The notes below the pieces were generated by a model, which saw only the letters and a program-made list of their open reading frames with translations, made no database searches and was not told the origin of the DNA. DNA of 64,000 bases from Paracoccus sediminilitoris (GTDB lineage: Bacteria; Pseudomonadota; Alphaproteobacteria; Rhodobacterales; Rhodobacteraceae): the NCBI RefSeq assembly GCF_003259195.1, contig NZ_QJPK01000001.1, forward strand, positions 434,001 through 498,000, given 5' to 3'. Of this stretch, positions 24,416-33,447 are shown piece by piece. A program made the translations under genes and the position numbers. Each line of letters opens with the position of its first letter. Position 1 is the stretch's first letter.

Positions 24416-24961
24416 ATGCAGATGCCAGCCGCGCAGATCCCCGACACGTTGCGGGCTCAGTTCAAGAAGTCCCAGATCGCGCTGTCGCTTGCGACCGCAT
24501 CGGGCGACATGCCACTTTGCCTTGTGAATGACGGATTCAAGTCGCTTTGCGGCTATGGCCAGGATGACGTTGCAGGTCGAAACTGCCGCTTTCTGCAGAC
24601 ATCGCGGACGCCCCCCGAACAGGTCCGGGCCATCCGTCATTTCCTGAACGACGACACAGCCAATGACGGCCGGTTTCCAATCCTGAACCAGACGCGTGAC
24701 GGCCGGGACTTCATGAACCTGGTGTTCCTCTCGAAGCTGCGCCGCAGCAGCGGTGAACTGGTCTTCGTCCTTGCGTCGCAATTCGATCTGGACATGGCAA
24801 GACGCGACGGCCATCAGGCCGACCACGATGCCAAGCTGGCACGCAATGTCAGCGATGTCAGGCGCGCGGCCAGTCAACTGGGTCTGATCATGGCGGATTC
24901 CGCCGAACTGATCGCACGGTCGATCACGACACTAGCAAGGATCACGATCCGAGATGAATGA
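24416..24961 (+). CDS. Short LOV-domain blue-light photoreceptor protein
   Basis: A 181-residue protein whose residues about 18-125 form a complete LOV domain. The flavin-adduct motif is GRNCRFLQ with the photoactive Cys at residue 57. FMN-contact residues are visible: Asn in the FPILNQTRDG strand, Asn in FMNLVFLSKL and Gln in LASQFDL. In LOV proteins blue light drives a Cys-FMN adduct that alters a C-terminal helix. Here a roughly 45-residue helix-like tail (AKLARNVSDVRRAASQLGL) follows instead of a kinase domain. The gene overlaps the next ATG by 8 bp, so it is tightly coupled to the CheB-CheR-HWE kinase gene. ATGs at 24416 and 24422 are both possible starts. Confidence 0.92.
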   Translation: MQMPAAQIPDTLRAQFKKSQIALSLATASGDMPLCLVNDGFKSLCGYGQDDVAGRNCRFLQTSRTPPEQVRAIRHFLNDDTANDGRFPILNQTRDGRDFMNLVFLSKLRRSSGELVFVLASQFDLDMARRDGHQADHDAKLARNVSDVRRAASQLGLIMADSAELIARSITTLARITIRDE

Positions 24962-27900
24962 CGCCTCCCCCTCCTGGTCGCAGCAGCGGCAGAGTTTCGC
25001 GGTCGTGGGCATCGGCGCATCGGCAGGTGGTCTGGAGGCACTGCAGGACCTGTTGCGCGACGCCAGCCGCGACGATCCCGCCGCCTATGTCATCATCCAG
25101 CACTTGGACCCGACCCATGACAGCGTGCTGGCCGAACTGCTGGATCGCCGCACCGCGCTGTCGGTGCAGCAGGCGACCGAAGGCACGCGGCTTCAGCCGG
25201 GCTGCGTCTATACCATTCCCCCCGGCGTCGGCATGGCCCTGCAGGACGGCTGCATCCGCCTGACCGAATTCGACCAGCCGCGCGGGCTGCGCCGTCCCAT
25301 CGACGATTTCTTCGAAAGCCTGGCCAAGGACATGGGGCCCGCTTCGGCCTGCGTGATCCTGTCGGGAACGGGGGCTGACGGCACGCTTGGGCTGCGCGCG
25401 ATCAAGGAAAACGGTGGCATGTGCGTGGTGCAGGAACCGCGCACCGCCCGCTATGACGGGATGCCGCTTTCGGCGGAATCCACTGGGCTGGTCGATTTCG
25501 TCCTGCCGCCCGAACGGATCGTCCCTGCCATTCTGCAATTCTTCCAGTCCAGCGACACGGAACTGGCCGAAGATACGATGCTGTCGGATGCTCGGGACAT
25601 CTGCCAGCATTTGCTGGACCAGACGGGCCATGATTTCTCGGGCTACAAGATGTCCACGCTGGTGCGCCGCATCCGCCGCCGCCTGCAGGTGCTGAACATG
25701 ACCAGCACCAAGGATTACCTGCGCCATCTGAAGCGCACCCCCGAGGAATGCGATGCGCTGCTGAACGAGTTCCTGATCAACGTTACTCGCTTCTTCCGCG
25801 ACCCCGAGATGTTCCAGATCCTGCGCGAAAAGGCCATCCGGCCCATGGTCGAGGCCGCCGACGGCGAGGAGATCCGCGTCTGGGTTCCCGGCTGTTCCAG
25901 TGGCGAGGAAGCCTACAGCATCGCGATGCTGGTCGATTCCGAGATGCGCGCGGCCGGGCTCAGGCCCCGTTTCACGATCTTCGCTTCGGATATCGACAAG
26001 AAGATGATCGACATGGCCCGCGCCGGCTCCTATCCGATCAGCGCCTTGGCCGACATCCCCGAAGAATTCCGCAACGAATACGTCACCCATCGCGACGCGC
26101 TGATGCAGATCACCCCGCAACTGCGCGACCGCGTGCGGTTTTCGCTGCACAGCGTGCTGCGTGATCCGCCTTTTGCGCGCGTGGATCTGATCTCGTGCCG
26201 CAACCTGTTGATCTATCTTGACGAAACACTGCAGTCACATATCCTGCCGCTGTTCCATTACGCGATCCGGCCTTCGGGGTTCCTGTTCCTGGGACCGTCT
26301 GAAGGGGTTCGCCGCGAATCGGTCCATTTCACCGAACTGGACCGCCCGGCCCGCTTGTTCCAGCGAGACGAGAGTGTGGCGCGCCTGCCGTTGGCCCTGC
26401 CCTTCAGCCGAAGCGAGCCTGGCGATCGCAGCCGCAGCGCCGCCGCGCAGCCGCTGCGCGAGCCGGTGGCGCAGGATCACCAGACCCAGACGGCGCAGCG
26501 CCGGGTTCTGCAACGCTTTGCCCCGGCATCCCTGCAAGTGTCGGGATCGGGCGAGGTGATCTGGAGCGCGGGTCGCCTGGGGCGGTTCCTGTCGGTCGAC
26601 CCGACGGCACGCAAGCCGGTCCTGGCGACCTCGATCGTGCATTCAGGCTTGAAGGACGCGGTGGCGCGCGCCATGGAACAGGTGCGCGAAACGGGTCGAG
26701 CGGTGGTCGTCCGCGATCTTTCGGCGCGTTCGGACATGGGCGCGCAGCCGGTCACGCTGTTCGCTGAACCCCTGGCAGATCGCAGCGTGCTGCTGATCTT
26801 TTCGGAAACCGGCGAATACCGGGCGGTCCCCGAAGCCGAGGACATGGACGAATTGCTGGTCCGCGAATCCCGCAACGACATGCTGGAGGAAGAGCTGCGC
26901 CGGATGCAGGTCGAGCTGAACGGCACCGTCGAGGAACTGGAGACGACCAACGAGGAACTGAAAAGCTCGAACGAAGAAATGATGTCGATGAACGAGGAGC
27001 TTCAGTCCACGAACGAGGAACTGAGCACCGTCAACGACGAATTGAAATCAAAGATCGACGACCTGACTTCGGCGAATTCGGACCTGCAGAACTTCTTCGT
27101 GGCGACCAAGATCCCGCTTCTGGTGGTGGATCGCGACGTGCGGGTGCGCAATTTCACTTCGGCCGCCACGCAGATCTTCCCATTGCGCAAATCCGATCAC
27201 GGGCGCCCCCTAGCGGATGTGTCGAACGTCTTTGCCAGCGACGCGCTGCTGCGGATGGCCAGCGAGGTGTCCGCCTCGGGCGAAGCCGCCAGCACCGAGT
27301 TGACCGAGGCCGGTCGCGACCGCGTCTGGCGGGTCGATGCCAAACCCTATCGCGGCCCCGAGGGACATCTGGACGGTGCCATGCTGGTGTTTGAGGACGT
27401 CAGCGACCTGCGCGACCTGCGCGTCCAGATCGGCCGCCAGGAGGAACGCCTGAAGGCGGTCAGGTCCCTGGCGCGCATCGCCGTGTGGCAGTTCGACACG
27501 CGCAGCCAGATCCTGACCATCGACGACAGTTCGGACCTGCTGGGCATCGGACGGACGGCGGAATTGCCGCTCTCGGCCTTTGCGGCGCTGATCGCGCCCG
27601 AAGACCGCGACGGGCTGGTGCAGGACCTGACCGCCTGCGGGCGGGGGCGCGATTTCCGGCGCGTCATCGCGCCATCTTCGGATGCGCTGTCAGACGTGCG
27701 GCTGGAGGCGGCGGGCCAGGTCTTCGGGGAGGATGGCGAAAAGCCTCGTGTCTTGGGCGTAATGGTGGACGTCACCTCGGCACAATCGGCGGCCAAGCTG
27801 CGCGAGGCGGTGATTTCCGAGATGGACCACCGGGTCAAGAACCTGTTCACCCAGATCACGGCCATGCTGCGGATGGCGGCGCGGGAAACCGATGACGCCC

Positions 27901-28379
27901 AAGAGGTCGTGTCCGAGGTGTCCAGCCGCATCAACGCGCTGTCGCGGTCCCATGGCATGACCACGGCGCGCGGAAAGAACGAACAGGTTCTGATGGAGCA
28001 CCTGATCTCGACCACGCTGGCCCCCTATCGGGGGGCGCGGGTCCGGATCGATGGCGACCAGACCGTGATCCAACCCAGGCAGGTGGTCCCGCTGTCGCTG
28101 ATCCTGCATGAGCTGGCGACGAACGCCTTCAAATACGGAGTTCTGGGCAGCGTCGCCGGGACGCTTTCGGTGACCTGGCATCAGGAAGGCGACCTGATCA
28201 CGCTGGACTGGGCCGAGGCCTATGACACCGACCAGCCCGATCCGGAGGAAGGGGGCGGCTTCGGTTCCGTCCTGCTGGAAGGGGCCGCCGCACAGGTCGG
28301 CAGCGCGCTGGATATCGAACAGACACCCAGGGGCCGCCTCACGCGGCTGGAATTCCAAGGCGTCTCAGCCGAGAACTAG
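24954..28379 (+). CDS. Hybrid CheB-CheR-PAS-HWE histidine kinase
   Basis: A 1141-residue soluble multi-domain sensor. Domains in order: CheB methylesterase (about 15-200; GIGASAGG and LSGTGADGTLG), CheR methyltransferase (about 225-465; RRIRRRLQ, NVTRFFRD, WVPGCSSGEEAYS, ISCRNLLIYL), a coiled coil (about 642-712; repeats of EELxxxNEE), two PAS-like domains (about 714-822 and 836-945), then an HWE/HisKA_2 kinase. The phospho-acceptor is His 959 in EMDHRVKNLF, and the ATPase N-box is HELATNAFKYG. Such hybrids are thought to use the Che modules as sensory or regulatory domains rather than in classical chemotaxis. HWE kinases often feed the alphaproteobacterial general stress response; no phyR/ecfG genes are in this window. 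The stop overlaps the convergent TetR gene by 15 bp. Confidence 0.93.
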   Translation: MNDASPSWSQQRQSFAVVGIGASAGGLEALQDLLRDASRDDPAAYVIIQHLDPTHDSVLAELLDRRTALSVQQATEGTRLQPGCVYTIPPGVGMALQDGCIRLTEFDQPRGLRRPIDDFFESLAKDMGPASACVILSGTGADGTLGLRAIKENGGMCVVQEPRTARYDGMPLSAESTGLVDFVLPPERIVPAILQFFQSSDTELAEDTMLSDARDICQHLLDQTGHDFSGYKMSTLVRRIRRRLQVLNMTSTKDYLRHLKRTPEECDALLNEFLINVTRFFRDPEMFQILREKAIRPMVEAADGEEIRVWVPGCSSGEEAYSIAMLVDSEMRAAGLRPRFTIFASDIDKKMIDMARAGSYPISALADIPEEFRNEYVTHRDALMQITPQLRDRVRFSLHSVLRDPPFARVDLISCRNLLIYLDETLQSHILPLFHYAIRPSGFLFLGPSEGVRRESVHFTELDRPARLFQRDESVARLPLALPFSRSEPGDRSRSAAAQPLREPVAQDHQTQTAQRRVLQRFAPASLQVSGSGEVIWSAGRLGRFLSVDPTARKPVLATSIVHSGLKDAVARAMEQVRETGRAVVVRDLSARSDMGAQPVTLFAEPLADRSVLLIFSETGEYRAVPEAEDMDELLVRESRNDMLEEELRRMQVELNGTVEELETTNEELKSSNEEMMSMNEELQSTNEELSTVNDELKSKIDDLTSANSDLQNFFVATKIPLLVVDRDVRVRNFTSAATQIFPLRKSDHGRPLADVSNVFASDALLRMASEVSASGEAASTELTEAGRDRVWRVDAKPYRGPEGHLDGAMLVFEDVSDLRDLRVQIGRQEERLKAVRSLARIAVWQFDTRSQILTIDDSSDLLGIGRTAELPLSAFAALIAPEDRDGLVQDLTACGRGRDFRRVIAPSSDALSDVRLEAAGQVFGEDGEKPRVLGVMVDVTSAQSAAKLREAVISEMDHRVKNLFTQITAMLRMAARETDDAQEVVSEVSSRINALSRSHGMTTARGKNEQVLMEHLISTTLAPYRGARVRIDGDQTVIQPRQVVPLSLILHELATNAFKYGVLGSVAGTLSVTWHQEGDLITLDWAEAYDTDQPDPEEGGGFGSVLLEGAAAQVGSALDIEQTPRGRLTRLEFQGVSAEN

Positions 28380-28952
28380 CAGGTCGCGCATCAGCTCCAG
28401 CTGTTGCCGGACGATCAGGGGGATCTTGTCGGTGGTGATCGTCTCGTCCTCGCCCCATGCCATCACGGCCTCGCAGAAGGCCTGCAGGGCCAGGACCCCA
28501 AGCAGCCGCGCCGCCATCCGGCGGTCGGCACCAAGGCGCCGGAACAGCAGGTCGGACAGGACCTGCGCGATCTGATCCATGGAATCGCGGAAGACCACCG
28601 ACAATTCCGGCGTCGTTTCCGACAGGGTGCGGATCATTCGGATCAGGTCGCGATCAGGCTGATCCTTCTGGAACATGCGTGTCAGCACCAGCACCAGATC
28701 GTCGATCAGCGGGTCCTGCGACGTGACGATCCAGCCGTTCTCCTCGGCCGACAGAACCGGGGGCTCGCCCACGATCGCGGCCTGCTTGTTGTTGTAATAA
28801 TTGAAAAAGGTCCGGGGGCTGATCCCCGCCTCAGTGGCGATGGCTTCGGTCGTGACCGAGCCATAGCCAAGCCTGATCGACAAGCGCAGCGCCGCCAGCT
28901 GGATGTCGCGTGCGGTCTGGCGTCGGCGTCGGTCACGAAGATCCGTGGTCAT
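28365..28952 (-). CDS. TetR/AcrR-family repressor of the adjacent efflux operon
   Basis: A 195-residue TetR-family regulator. The N-terminal helix-turn-helix is VTTEAIATEAGISPRTFFNYY (positions about 32-52, partly quoted as family signature). The C-terminal ligand domain is poorly conserved as usual; it contains an Arg/Asp-rich helix and a Trp-containing GEDETITTDKIP tail. It starts at ATG 28952 and is divergent from the RND efflux operon, so it probably represses that operon and itself. An ATTGCA-N15-TGCAAT palindrome lies between them. The inducer is unknown. Confidence 0.9.
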   Translation of the reverse strand: MTTDLRDRRRRQTARDIQLAALRLSIRLGYGSVTTEAIATEAGISPRTFFNYYNNKQAAIVGEPPVLSAEENGWIVTSQDPLIDDLVLVLTRMFQKDQPDRDLIRMIRTLSETTPELSVVFRDSMDQIAQVLSDLLFRRLGADRRMAARLLGVLALQAFCEAVMAWGEDETITTDKIPLIVRQQLELMRDLLVLG

Positions 28953-28987
28953 ATTCTGTGCATTCCCCCTATGCGGCGAAAGCAAAC

Positions 28988-29014
28988 ATTGCACACTCGG
29001 CAATTATATGCAAT
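28988..29014. promoter_or_regulatory. Candidate TetR-family operator
   Basis: ATTGCA (28988-28993) and TGCAAT (29009-29014) form an inverted repeat with a 15-bp spacer in the 112-bp divergent region between the TetR gene and the efflux operon. A minus-strand TATAAT (29008-29003) falls inside it and could be the regulator's -10 box. Confidence 0.45.
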
Positions 29015-29064
29015 CAGCACGCAACACTGGCGCCCTTGGTGGGCAAAAATCGGGACATCCGACC

Positions 29065-30333
29065 ATGCACAAGACCAAACTCTCGACCGGCGCGGCCATG
29101 GCGGTCGCCATGTTCATCGCATGGCCTGCCGGTGCCCAGGCCCCCGGCGGCATGCCCCCCAAGCAGGTCGGCGTGGTGACGCTGAAGCGGCAGGACGTGC
29201 CGCGCATCGTGACCCTGCCGGGACGGGCCGTGGCGGCCTCGGACGCCGAGATCCGGCCCCGCGTCAGCGGCATCGTGACCGGGATCGAATACGACCCCGG
29301 CAAGCGGATCGAAGCGGGCGCCCCGATGTTCACCATCGAGGACACCACCTATCAGGCGAACCTTGCCAGCGCCGAGGCGCAGGTGTCGTCCGCGCAGGCG
29401 CAGGTGACGCAGGCCCAATCTTCCTATGAGCGGACGCGCAAGCTGCTGGGATCGGGCACCACGCAGGCGCAGGTGGAAACCGCGCTTGCGACGCTGGACC
29501 AGGCCAAGGCCACCCTGCAATCGGCCGAAGCCGCGCGCACGCTGGCCCAGGCCGACCTGGACTGGACCACCGTGACCAGCCCCATCGCGGGCATCGCCAG
29601 CGTGGCCGACATCTCGGTCGGTGACCTTGTCACAGCCAACCAGGCCGATGCGCTGGCAACGGTCACCCAGCTGGACCCGATCGAAGTCGACATGTACGAA
29701 CCCTCGTCGCGGATCCTGAACGTGCTTGACGACATCGACGAAGGCATCCTGACGCTCAGCGAGACGCTGAACGCCACGCTGACGCTGGAAAATGGCCGCA
29801 CCTATCAGGCCGTGGGCGAAATGGTCGCGCCGGGCGTGACCGTCTCGACCTCGACCGGGTCCATCGACACGCGCTTTCGCTTCAAGAACCCCGACAACCT
29901 GATCCTGCCGGGGATGTTCCTGCGCGGTCAGGTCGAACTGGGCAGCATCTCGGCGATCCTGGTGTCGCAATCGGCCACCAATCGCGACAAGGTCGGCAAC
30001 CTTTCCGCCTGGGTCGTCGAGGATGGCAAGGTCAGCGAACGCCAGCTGACCGAGGAAGGCAATTATCAGCAACAATGGATCGTGACCGAGGGGCTGGAAG
30101 ATGGCGAGACCCTGGTCGCCGACGGCCTGACCGGTCTGCAGGAAGGCATGGAGGTCGTGACCGTCCCCGTCACCTATGACGACCAGGGCGTCATCCGCGA
30201 GGTTAAGCAGGACCAGCCCGCCGAAGACACGGCGGCCGCCGAAGGCGAAGCGCCGGCGGAAGGCGAGGCCCCAGTCGAAAACGCAGCCCCCGCCGACGAT
30301 GATGCGGCTCAGCCCGCCGACGCGACGGAGTAA
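29065..30333 (+). CDS. RND efflux periplasmic adaptor (membrane fusion protein)
   Basis: A 422-residue AcrA/MexA-type adaptor with a signal peptide (residues 1-25, ending PAGAQA). Conserved parts are VTLPGRAVAASDAEIRPRVSG, the lipoyl-like half motif, an alpha-helical hairpin rich in Ala/Gln (about residues 95-165), then the beta-barrel segment ending MFLRGQVELG. It bridges the inner-membrane pump and the outer-membrane channel. The C-terminus has an unusual 40-residue Ala/Pro/Glu/Asp-rich tail (AAAEGEAPAEGEAPVENAAP). The ATG at 29065 gives the signal peptide; an upstream in-frame ATG at 29008 is inside the putative operator and less likely. No lipobox Cys is evident. Confidence 0.93.
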   Translation: MHKTKLSTGAAMAVAMFIAWPAGAQAPGGMPPKQVGVVTLKRQDVPRIVTLPGRAVAASDAEIRPRVSGIVTGIEYDPGKRIEAGAPMFTIEDTTYQANLASAEAQVSSAQAQVTQAQSSYERTRKLLGSGTTQAQVETALATLDQAKATLQSAEAARTLAQADLDWTTVTSPIAGIASVADISVGDLVTANQADALATVTQLDPIEVDMYEPSSRILNVLDDIDEGILTLSETLNATLTLENGRTYQAVGEMVAPGVTVSTSTGSIDTRFRFKNPDNLILPGMFLRGQVELGSISAILVSQSATNRDKVGNLSAWVVEDGKVSERQLTEEGNYQQQWIVTEGLEDGETLVADGLTGLQEGMEVVTVPVTYDDQGVIREVKQDQPAEDTAAAEGEAPAEGEAPVENAAPADDDAAQPADATE

Positions 30334-30339
30334 GGCTGC

Positions 30340-33300
30340 ATGGCACGTTTCTTCATTCATCGCCCCGTCTTCGCATGGGTGCTGGCGCTGATCACGATGC
30401 TGGTCGGCGCGATCGGCCTGAACAGCTTGGCCATCGAACAATATCCCCAGATCGCGCCGACGACGGTGCGGGTCAGCGCCGGTTATACCGGTGCTTCGGC
30501 CGAAATCGTCGAGGCATCCGTCACCACCGTCATCGAGGATGCCATGACGGGCCTGGACGGCCTGACCTACATGACGTCCTCCTCGACGCCGGGCTCCACC
30601 TCGGTGTCGTTGACCTTCGACGACAGCGTCGATGCCGACATCGCGCAGGTGCAGGTGCAGAACAAGCTGCAGCTGGTGACGCCGCAGCTGCCCGACATCG
30701 TCCAACAGAGCGGCGTGCAGGTGTCGCGGTCGACCTCGTCCATCCTGCTGGTGGGGGCGCTGACCGCGCCCAACGGCGACTATTCCTCGCTGGAACTGGG
30801 CGACCTGGTCGGCCAGCTGATCGAGGACCCGGTCAAGCGGACCCCAGGCGTCGGTTCGATCAACACCTTCGGGTCGGGTTATGCCATGCGGATCTGGATG
30901 GATCCGATGAAGATGAACCAGTATCAGGTGACGCCATCCGACATCACCGCCGCGGTCGCCGCCCAGAACACCAACGTGACCGTGGGTGATCTGGGCGCGC
31001 AGCCCACGATGGAGGGGCAGCGCATCACCGTGTCGCTGTCGGCGCAATCGCAGCTGTCCACAGTCGAGGAATTCGAAAGCATCCTGCTGCGCGTGGACCC
31101 CGACGGATCGACCGTCTTCCTGGGCGACGTGTCGCGGATCGAGATCGGCCAGGAATCCTATGGCGGATCGTCGCGCCACAACGGCAACCCCGCCGCCGGT
31201 TTCGCCGTGAACCTGGCCACCGGCGCAAACGCGGTCGATACCGCCGATGCCGTGCGTGAAACCATCAGCGAGGTCGAAAGCGCCCTGCCCGCCGGGGTCG
31301 AGGTGGTCTATCCCTATGACACCTCGCCCTTCGTCGAGGAATCGATCAATCAGGTCTATCACACTCTGGCCGAAGCCGTGGTGCTGGTCTTCTTCGTGAT
31401 CCTGGCCTTCCTGCAAAGCTGGCGCGCCACGATCATTCCGGTCATCGCCATTCCCGTCGTCATGCTGGGCACCTTCGGGGTGCTGGCGGCGGCGGGCTTT
31501 ACCATTAACACGCTGACCATGTTCGCGCTGGTGCTGGCCATCGGCCTGCTGGTCGATGACGCCATCGTCGTGGTGGAAAACGTCGAACGCGTGATGGAAG
31601 AAGAGGGCCTTGGCCCCGTCGAGGCGACAGAACGCAGCATGGACGAGATCACCAGCGCGCTGGTCGGCATCGTTCTGGTCCTGTCGGCGGTCTTCCTGCC
31701 CATGGCCTTCATGACCGGCGCGACGGGGGTGATCTATCGACAGTTCTCGGTGACGATCATCACCGCGATGGTGCTGTCGCTTGGTGTCGCCGTCATCCTG
31801 ACGCCCGCCATGTGCGCCAGCCTGCTGCGCCCGCGCAAGCATGGCGACGGCATCGCCCCGGCACGCTGGTTCAACCGCAATCTGGACCGCGCCACGAACG
31901 GCTATGCCGGCGTCGTGGGGCGTCTGGTCAAGCGTCCGTTCCGGATGCTGATCGTGCTGGCGGTGATCGGTGCGGGCGTGGTCGCGCTTTACGACCGCCT
32001 GCCCGGATCATTCCTGCCCGATGAGGATCAGGGCGTGGCGCTGGTCATTATCCAGGGTCCGGACGGATCGACCACCCAGCAGACCCAGGCCTTGGTCGAA
32101 AAGGTCGAGAACTATCTGCTGAACCAGGAATCCGAGACGGTCGAGTCGGTCTTTGCCGCCCTTGGTTTCAGCTTCGGTGGCACCGGCCAGAACAACGCCA
32201 TGCTGTTCATGAAGCTGAAGGAGTACGAGGAACGCGAAGGCCATGACCTGCCCTCGCTGGTCGGTCGTGCGAACGGCTTCTTCTTCGGGACCAACCGCCA
32301 GGGCCAGATCTTCGTGCTGCAGCCGCCGGCGATCCAGGGGCTTGGCACCTCGTCGGGCTTTACCATGTACATGGTCGACCAGGGCGGCCAGGGCCAGGAT
32401 GCGCTGATGGAGGCCGCCAACACGCTGGTCGCGAACGCCCAGGCCGATGGTCGCGTGACGAACCTGCGCGGCAATGAAAGCAAGACCCAGACCGCCTTGC
32501 GCCTGGATATCGACCAGCAGAAGGCCGCGGCCTTTGGGCTGTCGATATCCGAGGTGAATTCGATGCTGTCGGTGATCTTTGCCGGGCGCGACGTGAACGA
32601 CTTCGCGCTTGGCAACGACCTGCGTCCCGTCATCGTGCAGGGCGAGGCCGACAACCGGTCGCAGCCCGACGACATCAACAGCTGGTATGCCCGCAACTCG
32701 GCAGGCGAGATGGTATCCTTCGGCGCCTTCTCGACCCAGGAATGGGAACAGGAACCCAAGGCGCTGGCCCGTTACGGCGGCAGTCGCGCGCTGGAACTCA
32801 GCGGCGCCGCCGCGCAGGGCCTGTCCTCGGGCGCGGCCATGGACGCCATGCAGGACATGGTCGGCGAACTGGACGGCAATTATGCCACCGCCTGGACGGG
32901 CCTGTCCTATCAGGAACGGCTGTCGGGCAACCAGGCGCCGATCCTCTTTGCGCTATCGGCGCTGGTGGTGTTCCTGTCGCTGGCTGCCCTCTACGAAAGC
33001 TGGTCGGTGCCCATCGCGGTCATGATGACGGTGCCCATTGGCATCCTGGGTGCCTTGGCGGCGGCATTGTGGTTCGGGCAGTCGAACGATGTCTATTTCA
33101 AGGTGGGCCTGTTGACGACCATCGGCCTGGCGGCGCGGAACGCGATTCTGATCGTCGAATTCGCCGAGGCGCAGATCAAGGAAGGCAAATCCATGCTGGA
33201 GGCCGCGCTGGTCGCGTCCCGCCAGCGCCTGCGCCCGATCCTGATGACCACCTTCGCCTTCATGCTGGGCGTGCTGCCCCTGGCGATCGCATCGGGTGCC

Positions 33301-33447
33301 GGCGCGGGTGCGCAGAACTCGATCGGGATCGGCGTTTTGGGGGGCATGACCACCTCGGCCGTGATCGGGATCTTTCTGGTGCCGGTCTTCTATGTCGCCG
33401 TGCTGAAAACGCGCAATCTGGTGACGCGAAAGGATAAAACTTCGTGA
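30340..33447 (+). CDS. RND multidrug efflux pump (AcrB/MexB type)
   Basis: A 1035-residue HAE1-family proton-driven exporter with twelve predicted membrane helices and two large periplasmic loops. The N-terminus MARFFIHRPVFAWVLALI is typical. Proton-relay residues appear as Asp pairs in the fourth helix (AIGLLVDDAIVVVENVER) and Lys in the tenth-helix region. The other signatures are GGVLGGMTTSA-type end motifs and YPYDTSPFVEESI in the loop. It extrudes hydrophobic drugs, bile-salt-like compounds or solvents from membrane or periplasm. It starts 6 bp after the adaptor stop. The family assignment is secure; the drug range is not predictable. Confidence 0.96.
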   Translation: MARFFIHRPVFAWVLALITMLVGAIGLNSLAIEQYPQIAPTTVRVSAGYTGASAEIVEASVTTVIEDAMTGLDGLTYMTSSSTPGSTSVSLTFDDSVDADIAQVQVQNKLQLVTPQLPDIVQQSGVQVSRSTSSILLVGALTAPNGDYSSLELGDLVGQLIEDPVKRTPGVGSINTFGSGYAMRIWMDPMKMNQYQVTPSDITAAVAAQNTNVTVGDLGAQPTMEGQRITVSLSAQSQLSTVEEFESILLRVDPDGSTVFLGDVSRIEIGQESYGGSSRHNGNPAAGFAVNLATGANAVDTADAVRETISEVESALPAGVEVVYPYDTSPFVEESINQVYHTLAEAVVLVFFVILAFLQSWRATIIPVIAIPVVMLGTFGVLAAAGFTINTLTMFALVLAIGLLVDDAIVVVENVERVMEEEGLGPVEATERSMDEITSALVGIVLVLSAVFLPMAFMTGATGVIYRQFSVTIITAMVLSLGVAVILTPAMCASLLRPRKHGDGIAPARWFNRNLDRATNGYAGVVGRLVKRPFRMLIVLAVIGAGVVALYDRLPGSFLPDEDQGVALVIIQGPDGSTTQQTQALVEKVENYLLNQESETVESVFAALGFSFGGTGQNNAMLFMKLKEYEEREGHDLPSLVGRANGFFFGTNRQGQIFVLQPPAIQGLGTSSGFTMYMVDQGGQGQDALMEAANTLVANAQADGRVTNLRGNESKTQTALRLDIDQQKAAAFGLSISEVNSMLSVIFAGRDVNDFALGNDLRPVIVQGEADNRSQPDDINSWYARNSAGEMVSFGAFSTQEWEQEPKALARYGGSRALELSGAAAQGLSSGAAMDAMQDMVGELDGNYATAWTGLSYQERLSGNQAPILFALSALVVFLSLAALYESWSVPIAVMMTVPIGILGALAAALWFGQSNDVYFKVGLLTTIGLAARNAILIVEFAEAQIKEGKSMLEAALVASRQRLRPILMTTFAFMLGVLPLAIASGAGAGAQNSIGIGVLGGMTTSAVIGIFLVPVFYVAVLKTRNLVTRKDKTS

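Noticed and set aside
29014..31842. A 942-codon open frame on the - strand
   Set aside because: It is antisense to the well-supported efflux adaptor and pump genes; its translation is His/Arg/Gly-rich shadow sequence.
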